Shown one piece after another: positions 41,910 through 50,499 of a stretch of 64,000 nt of DNA (position 1 is its first letter; each line of letters opens with the position of its first letter). The position numbers and the translations under genes are program-made. The notes under the pieces were generated by a model. That model had not been told where the DNA came from. It made no database searches and saw only the letters and a program-made list of their open reading frames with translations. The DNA lies in NCBI RefSeq assembly GCF_013602415.1, contig NZ_WPAG02000002.1, forward strand, positions 4,157,480 to 4,221,479. The letters are read 5' to 3'. The stretch is from Rhodococcus sp. B50 (GTDB lineage Bacteria; Actinomycetota; Actinomycetes; Mycobacteriales; Mycobacteriaceae).

Positions 41910-43112
41910 ATGGCGTTCTACCGACAGCTTGGCGTCATCCCGCCGAAGCGTCACACCCAGCACCGTGACGAGAACGGCAACCTGTACTACGAAGAGCTCA
42001 TGGGCGAGGAGGGCTTCTCGTCCGACTCGGCGCTGCTCTACCACCGGTACATCCCGTCGGCGATCGTCGACGCCACCGAGTGGAAGCTGTCCGATCAGAC
42101 CACCACGCCGAACCATCCGCTCAAGCCGCGGCACCTGAAGCTGCACGATCTGTTCCCCGAGACGATCTGGGCCGAGACGGATGTCGTGACCGGGCGTCGC
42201 CTGGTCCTGGGCAACGCCGACGTCCGCATCTCGTACGTCGTGTCGTCCAAGCCCTCGCCGCTGTACCGCAACGTCGTCGGCGACGAGATGGTCTACGTCG
42301 AGTCCGGTGAGGCCACCGTCGAAACGGTCTTCGGTCCGCTCGAGGCGAAGGCCGGCGACTACGTCCTGCTGCCGATGGCCACCACTCACCGCTGGGTGCC
42401 CAAGGGCGACGCACCGCTGCGCGCCTACACCATCGAGGCCAACAGCCACATCGTCCCGCCGAAGCGCTACCTGTCGAAGTTCGGGCAGTTCCTCGAGCAC
42501 GCGCCGTTCTGCGAGCGCGACCTGCACGGTCCGACCGAGCTGATGCAGGTCGAAGAGGAGAACGTCGAGGTGTTGGTCAAGCACCGCACCTCGCACGGCA
42601 TCGTCGGCACCCGATACCTGATGCCGCACCACCCCTTCGACGTGGTGGGCTGGGACGGTTGCCTGTACCCGTACACCTTCTCGATCCACGACTACGAGCC
42701 CATCACCGGCCGCGTCCACCAGCCGCCGCCGGCGCACCAGGCGTTCGAGGGCACCAACTTCGTCATCTGCAACTTCGTGCCTCGCAAGGTGGATTACCAC
42801 CCGCTGGCCGTGCCGGTGCCGTACTACCACTCGAATGTCGACTCCGACGAGGTCATGTTCTACTGCGGTGGCGACTACGAGGCCCGCAAGGGTTCCGGCA
42901 TCGCTCAGGGTTCGATCTCGGTGCATCCCGGTGGCCACGCGCACGGCCCGCAGCCGGGTGCCTACGAGCGCAGCATCGGTGTGGAGTTCTTCGACGAGCT
43001 TGCCGTCATGGTCGACACCTTCCGTCCGCTCGAACTGGGTGAGGGCGCGCTCGCGTGCGAGGACGCCGCCTATGCCGGCAGCTGGAACCGCAACGCAGGA
43101 GCGAACAAATGA
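41910..43112 (+). CDS. hmgA: Homogentisate 1,2-dioxygenase
   Basis: The 400-residue cupin-type Fe(II) enzyme opens the ring of homogentisate to 4-maleylacetoacetate. Iron-site residues by comparison with the human enzyme fit His307 (PYYHSNVDSDE), Glu314 or Asp313, and His345 (GGHAHGPQPG). The N-terminal MAFYRQLGVIPPKRHTQHR and the VGDEMVYVESGEA strand are typical. GCGAGGAG precedes the ATG. Its stop overlaps the next gene by ATGA. It is the entry enzyme of a three-gene operon ending in fumarylacetoacetase. The identification is secure. Confidence 0.95.
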   Translation: MAFYRQLGVIPPKRHTQHRDENGNLYYEELMGEEGFSSDSALLYHRYIPSAIVDATEWKLSDQTTTPNHPLKPRHLKLHDLFPETIWAETDVVTGRRLVLGNADVRISYVVSSKPSPLYRNVVGDEMVYVESGEATVETVFGPLEAKAGDYVLLPMATTHRWVPKGDAPLRAYTIEANSHIVPPKRYLSKFGQFLEHAPFCERDLHGPTELMQVEEENVEVLVKHRTSHGIVGTRYLMPHHPFDVVGWDGCLYPYTFSIHDYEPITGRVHQPPPAHQAFEGTNFVICNFVPRKVDYHPLAVPVPYYHSNVDSDEVMFYCGGDYEARKGSGIAQGSISVHPGGHAHGPQPGAYERSIGVEFFDELAVMVDTFRPLELGEGALACEDAAYAGSWNRNAGANK

Positions 43113-43990
43113 GCTTCGGCCCTCTGTTGACCGGTTTGTGCGACGACGCAGCACTGTTCCCTCCCGGCAACGCCCCGCTGCCCGCTGCCGTCCCCGCCCA
43201 CGCCGGCCACCGCACGGCGACGCACGCGCCGCTCGTCGGAGCATTCGTCTTCCCGGCGGGGCGTCTCGGTGAACTCCGGGAATACCTCGCTCAACACCCG
43301 TATCCCGGTGAACTGGCGCTGAGCCTGACTGCACCGACCGGCACCGACGCCGTCGGCCCCGCGCTCGAGCAGGTCGCTGCGATGGACTCGGTGTCCGTGG
43401 TGGCACTTGAGATCGCGGTTCCCGCAGAGCAATCCGTCGACGAGTTGTTCGCGGCGCTCGACGAGATCAGTACGAGCCGATCGAATATCGATGTGTTCGT
43501 GGAGGTCCCACGCGACGAGCGTCGCGCCGAGATCCTCGCCCGCCTCATCGGAACACCGTACGCCGCCAAGTTCCGCACCGGCGGGATCGTGGCGGAGGCC
43601 TATCCGGACGAAGCCGAACTCGCTGCGGCGGTGTCGACGGTCGTCACCACGGGGGTTCCGTTCAAGGCGACCGCCGGTCTGCACCACGCGGTGCGTAACA
43701 CCGATCCGAAGACGGGCTTCGAACAGCACGGGTTCGTGAACCTGCTGGCCGCGGTGGACGCGGTGCTCTCCGGAGCGGACATCGACGAGGTCGCTTCCGT
43801 GCTGGCCGAACGTGACGGGGCAGTGCTCTCCGCACGCCTCGGCGCACTCTCCGACGACCGGGCCGCAGAGGTCCGGCGCCGATTCCTGTCGTACGGCACC
43901 TGCAGCATCGCCGAACCGCTCGAGGATCTGCTCGACCTCGGCCTGGTGCCCTCGACCGTTTCCCCGATCACCGAAGGAACGAACGCATGA
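43109..43990 (+). CDS. Unknown protein encoded between hmgA and fahA
   Basis: I do not recognise a characterised family. The 293-residue soluble protein has repeated strand-helix units that look barrel-like. Conserved-looking segments are LCDDAALFPPGNAPL (10-24), VFVEVPRDE (129-137), AAKFRTGGI (152-160), PFKATAGLHHAVR (184-196) and FLSYGTCSIAEPL (259-271). Lys186 with His192/His193 would suit an active site. Overlap by ATGA at both ends shows it is made with HmgA and FahA. The step between those enzymes is maleylacetoacetate isomerisation, and no glutathione-transferase-type isomerase is present. That role is a hypothesis only. Confidence 0.8.
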   Translation: MSFGPLLTGLCDDAALFPPGNAPLPAAVPAHAGHRTATHAPLVGAFVFPAGRLGELREYLAQHPYPGELALSLTAPTGTDAVGPALEQVAAMDSVSVVALEIAVPAEQSVDELFAALDEISTSRSNIDVFVEVPRDERRAEILARLIGTPYAAKFRTGGIVAEAYPDEAELAAAVSTVVTTGVPFKATAGLHHAVRNTDPKTGFEQHGFVNLLAAVDAVLSGADIDEVASVLAERDGAVLSARLGALSDDRAAEVRRRFLSYGTCSIAEPLEDLLDLGLVPSTVSPITEGTNA

Positions 43991-45171
43991 CCACCATCGC
44001 CATTCCGGAGGGTTCGCTCTTCGGCATCGACAACCTGCCGTACGGCATCTTCTCCACACCCGACAGCGAACCCCGTGTCGGTGTCCGCGTCGGCGATTCG
44101 GTTCTCGACCTGAGCCGTGTCTTCGAGGACGATGTCGTCTTCGCCGAGCCCTCGCTCAACGCGTTCATGGCTCAGGGCCGTGAACGGTGGGACGAGGTCC
44201 GCGCTGCGATCAAGGAACTCGTGGCCGGCGATATCGCCGAGGAGGCCGTCTTCGCCGTGGCCGACGTGACGATGCACCTGCCGATCGAGGTGGCCGACTA
44301 CGTCGACTTCTACGCGTCGGAGAACCATGCGTCGAACCTCGGCCGCCTGTTCCGTCCGCAGAACCCCGACCCACTGATGCCGAACTGGAAGCACCTGCCC
44401 GTCGGTTACCACGGCCGGTCGAGCACCGTCGTGACCTCGGGGGTCGACATCGTGCGGCCGAGCGGACAGCGCAAGGGCCCCAACGATCCTGCGCCGGTAT
44501 TCGGTCCGTCGATCCGCCTCGACATCGAGGCCGAGATGGGTTTCATCGTCGGTGTCGGCTCCCCGATGGGATCGCAGATCCGACCCGACGACTTCGCCGA
44601 CCACTGCTTCGGCGCCGTCATCCTCAACGACTGGTCGGCCCGCGACATCCAGGCGTGGGAGTACGTGCCGCTGGGCCCGAACCTCGGCAAGTCCTTCGCG
44701 ACGTCGATCTCGCCGTGGGTCGTCCCGCTCGCCGCACTCGAGGCAGCCCGCATCGACACCCCGGTGCAGGACCCGGAACCGCTGCCGTACCTGAAGGGCG
44801 CCGAGAAGTGGGGCCTGGACATCGATCTCGAGATCGAGTGGAACGGACACGTCGTCTCGCGCCCGCCGTACGCGCAGATGTACTGGTCTCCGGCGCAGAT
44901 GCTCGCCCACACCTCGGTCAACGGTGCCGCGACCCGCACCGGTGATCTGTTCGGCTCCGGCACCATCTCCGGTCCGGAGAAGGACCAGCGCGGCGCCTTC
45001 ATCGAACTCACCTGGGGCGGAGCAGAACCCGTGCAGGTCGGCGACGAGACCCGCACTTTCCTCGAGGACGGCGACGAGATCGCCATCTCGGCCACCGCGC
45101 CCGGCCCGAACGGGACCCGCATCGGCTTCGGTGAGGTCCGCACCCGCATTCTTCCCGCGATCGGGGAATAA
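43987..45171 (+). CDS. fahA: Fumarylacetoacetase
   Basis: The 394-residue hydrolase splits fumarylacetoacetate to fumarate and acetoacetate, the last step of tyrosine breakdown. Residues matching the mammalian active site are visible: Asp107 and His114 (VDFYASENHASN), Glu181 and Glu183 (DIEAEMGF), and Asp215 (ILNDWSARD). The N-terminal SH3-like domain (residues 1 to about 95) and the GTISGPEKDQRGAF region near the C-terminus are present, so it is the eukaryote-like long form. It overlaps the unknown gene by ATGA and a strong terminator follows. Confidence 0.95.
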   Translation: MTTIAIPEGSLFGIDNLPYGIFSTPDSEPRVGVRVGDSVLDLSRVFEDDVVFAEPSLNAFMAQGRERWDEVRAAIKELVAGDIAEEAVFAVADVTMHLPIEVADYVDFYASENHASNLGRLFRPQNPDPLMPNWKHLPVGYHGRSSTVVTSGVDIVRPSGQRKGPNDPAPVFGPSIRLDIEAEMGFIVGVGSPMGSQIRPDDFADHCFGAVILNDWSARDIQAWEYVPLGPNLGKSFATSISPWVVPLAALEAARIDTPVQDPEPLPYLKGAEKWGLDIDLEIEWNGHVVSRPPYAQMYWSPAQMLAHTSVNGAATRTGDLFGSGTISGPEKDQRGAFIELTWGGAEPVQVGDETRTFLEDGDEIAISATAPGPNGTRIGFGEVRTRILPAIGE

Positions 45172-45217
45172 AAGAAACAGGTCCGTGCGTCAGCCGGAGC
45201 GCCACCGGCCGGACCAT

Positions 45218-45256
45218 CGGCGATGCCCGGAACCCACGAGGTTCCGGGCATCACCG
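45218..45256. terminator. Bidirectional terminator after fahA
   Basis: Arms 45218-45234 and 45240-45256 pair over 17 positions with one mismatch; the inner 13 bp (GATGCCCGGAACC with its complement) are perfect around a 5-base loop. It lies 46 bases after fahA and 13 bases past the convergent XRE gene, so it can serve both. Confidence 0.85.
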
Positions 45257-45269
45257 TGCTCGGGGCCGG

Positions 45270-45488
45270 TCAGTCGACCGAAAGGATATCCCCCACAGAG
45301 CAATCCAGCACGCGACACAGAGCGGTGAGGGTCGAGAAGCGGATCGCGCGGGCGCGTCCGTTCTTGAGCACGGACAGGTTCACCACGCTGACACCCACCT
45401 TGTCGGCCAACTCGGTGAGGGTCATGCCCCGGTCGGCCAGCAACTCGTCGAGATGACACCGGACGGCATGCTCGGTTTCCGGAGGCAT
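45270..45488 (-). CDS. XRE-family (Cro/CI-like) small regulator
   Basis: The 72-residue protein is a single helix-turn-helix domain: LDELLADRGMTLTELADKVGVSVVNLSVLKNGRARAIRFSTL split over residues 13-54. It is of the YozG type that usually accompanies DUF2975 membrane proteins. I chose the ATG at 45488, which overlaps the DUF2975 stop as TGATG, so the two are translated together. It probably controls this pair through the large palindrome upstream of DUF2975. The longer reading frame upstream is antisense to nothing and lacks domain sequence. Confidence 0.88.
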   Translation of the reverse strand: MPPETEHAVRCHLDELLADRGMTLTELADKVGVSVVNLSVLKNGRARAIRFSTLTALCRVLDCSVGDILSVD

Positions 45489-46162
45489 CAGACGAGTCCT
45501 TCGTTGTCGCGCGCCATGCGACTGCCGATCCGCAGCACCACACCTACGGCCGAGATCACCATGCAGAAGACGTACGCGTACCAGAATTCGGGTCCGAGGG
45601 GCGCGTTCGAGAGGACGTAGTTCATGTCCACGTCCCGAATCAGCATGTTGGTGCCCAGGGTGCGGGGGATCATGGGGACGATGATCGTCGCGATCGCGAC
45701 GATCGACGTGATCCACACCAGCCGGATGACACCCCGGTCGAACAACCGGCCCCGGACGAATCGCACCATGATCCAACTCAACAGGGCCAGGGCCGTCAGG
45801 TAGCCGAGGGTCTGCACCGCCTCACCGGCGCGGATGAGACCGACGCTGACGGGCGAGAGGGAATCGGTCGGAACATCGACGACCGTCGTCGAGGTGGTCT
45901 CCAGGCCGACGCCGTTCGGGGTGGACAGCACCGGCGCCACTGCGGCGTCGTCGAATCGGACCCGGGCGGTCACGATGCCGCCGTCGAGAGAGCGAACGAG
46001 GTCGCGGACGTACGTGAAGAGCACGATCAACGAGGTCAGCGCGAAGACCGTGAGGGACGCCCACAGATCGGTGCGGTCCTTCTTCGACGTCTCGGTAGGG
46101 GAGAGCGTGTCGGGTTCGGCCCCCGGTCCCTGGGGGCGGTCGGTGTCGTGGGTGGAATTCAT
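45488..46162 (-). CDS. DUF2975-type membrane protein
   Basis: The 224-residue protein has a polar N-terminus and four hydrophobic segments: SLTVFALTSLIVLFTYV near 34, LGYLTALALLSWIMV near 118, VWITSIVAIATIIVPMI near 147 and FWYAYVFCMVISAVGVV near 191. A roughly 60-residue outside loop lies between the first two. This matches DUF2975. Paired with an XRE repressor gene, such proteins are thought to modulate the regulator or respond to envelope signals, but this is unproven. I chose the ATG at 46162; the longer frame would pass through the palindrome. Confidence 0.82.
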   Translation of the reverse strand: MNSTHDTDRPQGPGAEPDTLSPTETSKKDRTDLWASLTVFALTSLIVLFTYVRDLVRSLDGGIVTARVRFDDAAVAPVLSTPNGVGLETTSTTVVDVPTDSLSPVSVGLIRAGEAVQTLGYLTALALLSWIMVRFVRGRLFDRGVIRLVWITSIVAIATIIVPMIPRTLGTNMLIRDVDMNYVLSNAPLGPEFWYAYVFCMVISAVGVVLRIGSRMARDNEGLV

Positions 46163-46188
46163 GGTCGTCTCCGAACTCGCGGGACAGC

Positions 46189-46229
46189 GGGTATATCGAT
46201 TGTCGATACCATCGATAATCGTTATACCC
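46189..46229. promoter_or_regulatory. 41-bp AT-rich palindrome upstream of DUF2975/XRE
   Basis: Arms of 19 bases (46189-46207 and 46211-46229) match as inverted repeats at 17 of 19 positions around ACC. Each arm contains ATCGAT-type elements, and another ATCG-AAAAA-CGAT lies at 46230-46242. It sits 27 bases upstream of the DUF2975 start. It is probably the operator/promoter for the XRE pair. Confidence 0.75.
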
Positions 46230-46285
46230 ATCGAAAAACGATATGTCCAGAGGCGGTGGAGTCCGTCGCTTGCTCTCGGGGCGGA

Positions 46286-47023
46286 TCAGGGCAGGCGGCG
46301 CTCGATCGCGTCCCTCACTGCCAGCGCCTTCGCGCCGTAGTCGGGGAAGAGGTCGGGAGTCAGTCGCGAGGCCGGGCCCGAGATGCTGAAGCAGCCGCGC
46401 ACGGTGCCACTGCGCCCGCGCAGGGCAACGGCGACGGCAGCGATGCCGTCGTGCAGCCCCTGCTCGGTCACGGCGTACCCGCGGGCGCGGATCTCGGCGA
46501 TCTCCTCCCGCAGTGCGGCGGGGTCGGTGACCGTGTGCTCGGTCAGCGAGGGGAGTTCGGTCGCGAGGAAATCCTCGATCCGATCCTCGGGCAGCGACGC
46601 GAGATATGCCTTACCGGTGGACGCGGCGTGCAGGGGAAGGCGCGTGCCGAGGGCGAGGAAGGCACGCAGTTGATGGGCGCTGTCGAGTCGCTCGATCAGG
46701 ACCAGCTCGTTCCCGTCCGGCACGGCGAGATGGACGGTCTCGCCCGTCTCGGCCTGCAGGCGGTTCAACTCGGGGAGTGCGACCTCCCGCAGGTCGTCGC
46801 CGGACGACATCGCGCTGCCCAGGCTGAACGCGCGGCCGGTGATGACCCACTGCCCTGTGTTGGCCGTCGAGGGGCGCAGCCAGCCGGCTTCGGCGAGGGT
46901 CTTGAGACACCGCTGGACGGTGCTCTTGGGGACGTCGAGTCGCTTGCTCAATTCCGAGAGCCCGACCGGTTGCGTGGTCGCAACCTCCTCGAACACGCGG
47001 AGTGCGGTGAGAACGCTGTTCAT
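46286..47023 (-). CDS. IclR-family regulator beside the acyl-CoA synthetase
   Basis: The 245-residue protein starts at the ATG at 47023 with GAAAGG upstream. The winged helix is LSELSKRLDVPKSTVQRCLKTLAEAGWL near residues 22-49. The effector domain has VHLAVPDGNELVLIERLDS and PLHAASTGKAYLASL, the usual IclR signature. It is divergent from an AMP-forming acyl-CoA synthetase gene across a GGTCC/GGACC repeat, so it probably controls that gene. The effector is likely the organic acid the synthetase activates. Confidence 0.9.
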   Translation of the reverse strand: MNSVLTALRVFEEVATTQPVGLSELSKRLDVPKSTVQRCLKTLAEAGWLRPSTANTGQWVITGRAFSLGSAMSSGDDLREVALPELNRLQAETGETVHLAVPDGNELVLIERLDSAHQLRAFLALGTRLPLHAASTGKAYLASLPEDRIEDFLATELPSLTEHTVTDPAALREEIAEIRARGYAVTEQGLHDGIAAVAVALRGRSGTVRGCFSISGPASRLTPDLFPDYGAKALAVRDAIERRLP

Positions 47024-47096
47024 CGGAACCTTTCGCGCGTCGTTGACGGCAGGCGTCACGGGTTATAGGTTGATCCGGACCGCATCGTAGCACGGC

Positions 47097-47113
47097 GGTC
47101 CACAATACGGACC
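47097..47113. promoter_or_regulatory. GGTCC/GGACC inverted repeat in the IclR/synthetase promoter
   Basis: GGTCC-ACAATAC-GGACC forms a 17-bp inverted repeat. An additional CCGGACCG lies 20 bases upstream on the plus strand, giving further GGACC/GGTCC half-sites. It lies 50 bases before the synthetase start and 73 bases upstream of the IclR start. Assignment to the IclR protein is inferred. Confidence 0.5.
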
Positions 47114-47163
47114 ATGCGCTGCGCGACACCGTCCGGCAGGACGTCGAGAAGGGACCACCACCG

Positions 47164-48597
47164 ATGACCACCACCACGCCCGTGCCGTTGCTGACCTCGC
47201 TCACCGAGTCCGGGGCAGGCGGCGACGACCGCAGCGCCGTCCGCGTCGGAGACGTCTCGCTCACCCGATCCGAACTGATCGCGGCTGCCGCCTCTGTGGC
47301 CGACGAGGTCGCCGGCTCTTCGCGGGTCGCCATCGACGCCACCGCGAGCATCGAGACGGTGATCGCCACGACCGGGTGCCTCATGGCCGGCGTGGCGGCG
47401 GTGCCCGTGCCACCGGATTCGGGTCCGGCCGAGCGCGCTCACATCCTGAAGGACTCGGGCGCGCAGATGTGGCTCGGCACTGCCCCCGAGGACGTCACCC
47501 TGCCCGCGATCCCGGTCGACGCGAGTGCGCGTTCGTCGTCCTCACACGCCGAGGCCGACCCGGGCAGTGCCGCAATGATCATGTACACCTCGGGAACCAC
47601 CGGCGCCCCCAAGGGAGTCGTTCTCTCACGGTCCGCGGTGGCAGCCGGTCTCGACGGTCTCGCCGAGGCATGGAACTGGACGTCCGAGGACACACTCGTC
47701 CACGGCCTTCCGCTCTTCCACGTCCACGGACTCATCCTCGGTGTCGTCGGTGCGCTGCGGCAGGGCTCGCCACTCGTGCACACGGTGCGCCCGAAGCCCG
47801 AAGCCTATGCAGCTGCGGGTGGTTCGCTGTATTTCGGGGTTCCCACCGTGTGGTCGCGGGTCGTCGCCGACGAATCGTCCGCTCGCGCATTGTCGTCGGC
47901 GCGACTTCTGGTGTCGGGCAGTGCGCCCCTGCCCGTTCCGGTCTTCGAGCGCATGCTCGCCCTCACCGGTTCCGCACCGATCGAGCGGTACGGGATGAGT
48001 GAAACGATCATCACGATCAGCACCCGCCACGACGGTGAGCGCCGGCCCGGCTGGGTGGGACTGCCGATCCGCGGCGTCTCCACCCGCCTGCGCGACCAGG
48101 CCGGAACACTCGTGCCGCACGACGGTGAAACCCTCGGTCAGCTGGAGGTTTCCGGTGCGACCCTGTTCGACGGCTACCTGAACAACCCCGAGAAGACCGC
48201 CGAGTCGATGACCGAGGACGGCTGGTTCAGGACCGGCGACATCGCCGTGATCGACGACCAGGGCTTCCACCGCATCGTCGGCCGCGAATCGGTCGACATG
48301 ATCAAGTCCGGTGGTTACCGGATCGGCGCCGGTGAGGTGGAGCATGCCCTGCTGAACCATCCCGGCGTGCAGGAGGCCGCGGTGGTGGGTGTGCCGGACG
48401 ACGATCTCGGACAGCGGATCGTCGCCTACGTCGTCGGGGATCTCCGTGATCCGAGCGAACTCTCGGACTTCGTCGCGCAGACGCTCTCGATCCACAAGCG
48501 CCCCCGCGAGATCCGTACCGTCGACACTCTTCCGCGCAACGCCATGGGCAAGGTGCAGAAGAAGATCCTCGTCGAGGACCACCTCGCCGGGAAGTGA
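47164..48597 (+). CDS. AMP-forming acyl-CoA synthetase, malonyl-CoA synthetase-like
   Basis: The 477-residue ligase has the AMP-binding P-loop MYTSGTTGAPKG near 140-151, PLFHVHGL near 181, ERYGMSET near 277, GWFRTGDIAVID near 355 and the C-terminal KSGGYRIGAGEVE and PRNAMGKVQKK with the catalytic lysine. PLFHVHGL and the short length point to the MatB/FadD36 branch, which activates malonate or methylmalonate, so a short dicarboxylic acid is the best guess. Other short-chain acids are possible. It is divergent from its probable IclR regulator. Confidence 0.88.
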   Translation: MTTTTPVPLLTSLTESGAGGDDRSAVRVGDVSLTRSELIAAAASVADEVAGSSRVAIDATASIETVIATTGCLMAGVAAVPVPPDSGPAERAHILKDSGAQMWLGTAPEDVTLPAIPVDASARSSSSHAEADPGSAAMIMYTSGTTGAPKGVVLSRSAVAAGLDGLAEAWNWTSEDTLVHGLPLFHVHGLILGVVGALRQGSPLVHTVRPKPEAYAAAGGSLYFGVPTVWSRVVADESSARALSSARLLVSGSAPLPVPVFERMLALTGSAPIERYGMSETIITISTRHDGERRPGWVGLPIRGVSTRLRDQAGTLVPHDGETLGQLEVSGATLFDGYLNNPEKTAESMTEDGWFRTGDIAVIDDQGFHRIVGRESVDMIKSGGYRIGAGEVEHALLNHPGVQEAAVVGVPDDDLGQRIVAYVVGDLRDPSELSDFVAQTLSIHKRPREIRTVDTLPRNAMGKVQKKILVEDHLAGK

Positions 48598-48603
48598 TCC
48601 GGA

Positions 48604-49332
48604 TTATCCGATCCCGATCTCGTCACCGACGGTGATGTCACCGGGAGCCAGGACGGTCGCGTAGACACCGATGCACGGCATCGGCTTGCCGTCCGGCACA
48701 TTGGGCACCTGATGCGCGGTCGTCACCTCACGCAGCATGTCGCGCCGCGCGGGAACCTCCTGATGGGAGAGCGTCACCATGACGCACCGCGCGGTGCGCT
48801 TGTGCGGTTCGAGGACCGCGGAACCCACCGACACCCGTCGGCCGATCCACTCGTCCTCCACGAAACCGGACGAGTCGGGAGTGTCGACGACCAGTTGCGG
48901 CCGGAACCGCCGCAACGCCACGTCGGTAGGGTCGCCGGTACCGAGCGCCTCCACCGCGGAGCGGGAGACGAGATGTAGCGGTGCCTCGTCGTATGTGCGG
49001 TTGCGCGGTTCGAGACGCACGTCGTGACCGACCAGCTTCGACAGCAGGTCGTCGACCTCGGGATCATCGCCGCGGACCACCGTGCCGTCGGCCAGCGTCA
49101 GTTCGAGTGCCGCCGGATCGAGGGGATCCTCGTCGCTCAGAAGCCGAGCCGAGCAGGTCAGCAGCAGACCGTAGCGTCGGAAACGCTTCGCGCTCGCGAT
49201 ATTTCCGGATTCCGCGTCGACGAGGGCCCACACGTGATCACCGCGCAGACCGTCCGCTTCGATCGCTGCGGCGTCGATCCGTTCACCCCCGAACGACTTC
49301 ACCGGATAACGCCACAACTGATCGATACGCAC
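48604..49332 (-). CDS. MOSC-domain protein
   Basis: The 242-residue protein has the N-terminal beta-barrel domain (IDQLWRYPVKSFGGERID) and a MOSC core with RFRPQLVVDTP, the cysteine in RTARCVMVTLSH near 183, and IGVYATVLAPGDITVGDEI at the end. MOSC proteins bind sulfur or molybdenum cofactor, and many reduce N-hydroxylated compounds. The start is a GTG at 49332. It is convergent with the acyl-CoA synthetase gene, 6 bases away. A role for this protein in molybdenum cofactor supply to the hydroxylase at 58.8-62.9 kb is possible but unsupported. Confidence 0.88.
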   Translation of the reverse strand: MRIDQLWRYPVKSFGGERIDAAAIEADGLRGDHVWALVDAESGNIASAKRFRRYGLLLTCSARLLSDEDPLDPAALELTLADGTVVRGDDPEVDDLLSKLVGHDVRLEPRNRTYDEAPLHLVSRSAVEALGTGDPTDVALRRFRPQLVVDTPDSSGFVEDEWIGRRVSVGSAVLEPHKRTARCVMVTLSHQEVPARRDMLREVTTAHQVPNVPDGKPMPCIGVYATVLAPGDITVGDEIGIG

Positions 49333-49439
49333 GACTCGCGAGCATACGGGGACCGGGGCGGCTGCGGGGCGGGGCCGAGCGGTCGGGCCGAAACACGCCC
49401 GGGTATGACGTGAGCCACAGTGTGGCTAGGGTGGCGGTC

Positions 49440-50411
49440 ATGACGGAGAACACGACACGACGATGGGGCCTGACCGTCCCGCTCGACGGCATCCCTCTGC
49501 CCGACCAGCGACGCATCATCGAGGAGCTCCCCGACCTCGGGTACACGGACGTGTGGTCGTCCGAGGCGGGCGTCGCCGATGCGTTCACCCCGCTCACCCT
49601 CGCGAGCGTGTGGGCTCCCAGCCTGCGGCTGGGCACCGCGATCGTCCCCGTCTACACCCGAGGCCCCGCCACGCTGGCCATGTCGGCCGCGAGCCTCGCC
49701 GCCGCCGCGCCCGGCCGTTTCGTGCTCGGAGTGGGCACGTCGTCCGACGTCATCGTGGAGAAGTGGAACGGCATCCCCTTCGAGGAACCGTTCAAGCGCG
49801 CCCGCGACACCCTCCGATTCCTGCGTTCGGCGCTGGCGGGGGAGAAGGTCTCCGAGAAGTACGACACCTTCGCCGTCGACGGCTTCCGGGCCGGCATCGT
49901 GCCCGACCCGGCGCCGCCGGTGCTGCTGGCCGCCCTGCGCCCCGGCATGCTGCGTCTCGCCGGACGTGAGGCCGACGGCGCCATCATCAACTGGCTGTCC
50001 GCCGACGACGTGCGCACCGTGACGCCCTACGTCCACGAGGGAGGCGAGAGCAAGGAGATCGTCGCGAGGATCTTCGTGCTCCCCGGCTTCGACACCGAGA
50101 CCGCCCGCGCCATCGGACGACGCATGATCGCCGCCTACATGAACGTTCCCGTCTACCGCGCCTTCCACGAATTCCTCGGCCGTTCGGACGATTTCGCCGG
50201 CATGTGGAAGGCGTGGGCGGAAGGTGATCGCAAGGCCGCCCTCGAGGCGATCCCGGATCACGTGGTGGATGCTCTCGTGATCCACGGCGAGCCCGAGGCG
50301 TGCCGCGAGCACGTGGAGCGCTACGTCGAGGCGGGGGTGACGACCCCGGCTATCGCCCTGGTGCCCTCGGGCGACCCCGCGCCGATGATCCGGGCCCTCG
50401 CCCCGCGCTGA
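49440..50411 (+). CDS. LLM-class F420-dependent oxidoreductase
   Basis: The 323-residue protein has the bacterial luciferase-like TIM barrel: WGLTVPLDGIPLPDQRRIIEELPDLGYTDVWSSE split over the first 40 residues, LRLGTAIVPVYTRGPATLAM near 62-81, GRFVLGVGTSS near 91 and PVLLAALRPGMLRLAG near 160. Members of this actinobacterial branch use F420 or FMN. The substrate is unknown. I chose the ATG at 49440; the much longer upstream frame is antisense to the MOSC gene. It is divergent from that gene with a gap of about 107 bases. Confidence 0.88.
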   Translation: MTENTTRRWGLTVPLDGIPLPDQRRIIEELPDLGYTDVWSSEAGVADAFTPLTLASVWAPSLRLGTAIVPVYTRGPATLAMSAASLAAAAPGRFVLGVGTSSDVIVEKWNGIPFEEPFKRARDTLRFLRSALAGEKVSEKYDTFAVDGFRAGIVPDPAPPVLLAALRPGMLRLAGREADGAIINWLSADDVRTVTPYVHEGGESKEIVARIFVLPGFDTETARAIGRRMIAAYMNVPVYRAFHEFLGRSDDFAGMWKAWAEGDRKAALEAIPDHVVDALVIHGEPEACREHVERYVEAGVTTPAIALVPSGDPAPMIRALAPR

Positions 50412-50499
50412 CGACCGGACGTCACGATTCGATGTCGGAGGTTAACGCCGCCCGGCGGTGACGCGACAACTCCTGCAGATCCGCTGTGCAGGAGGCGAC

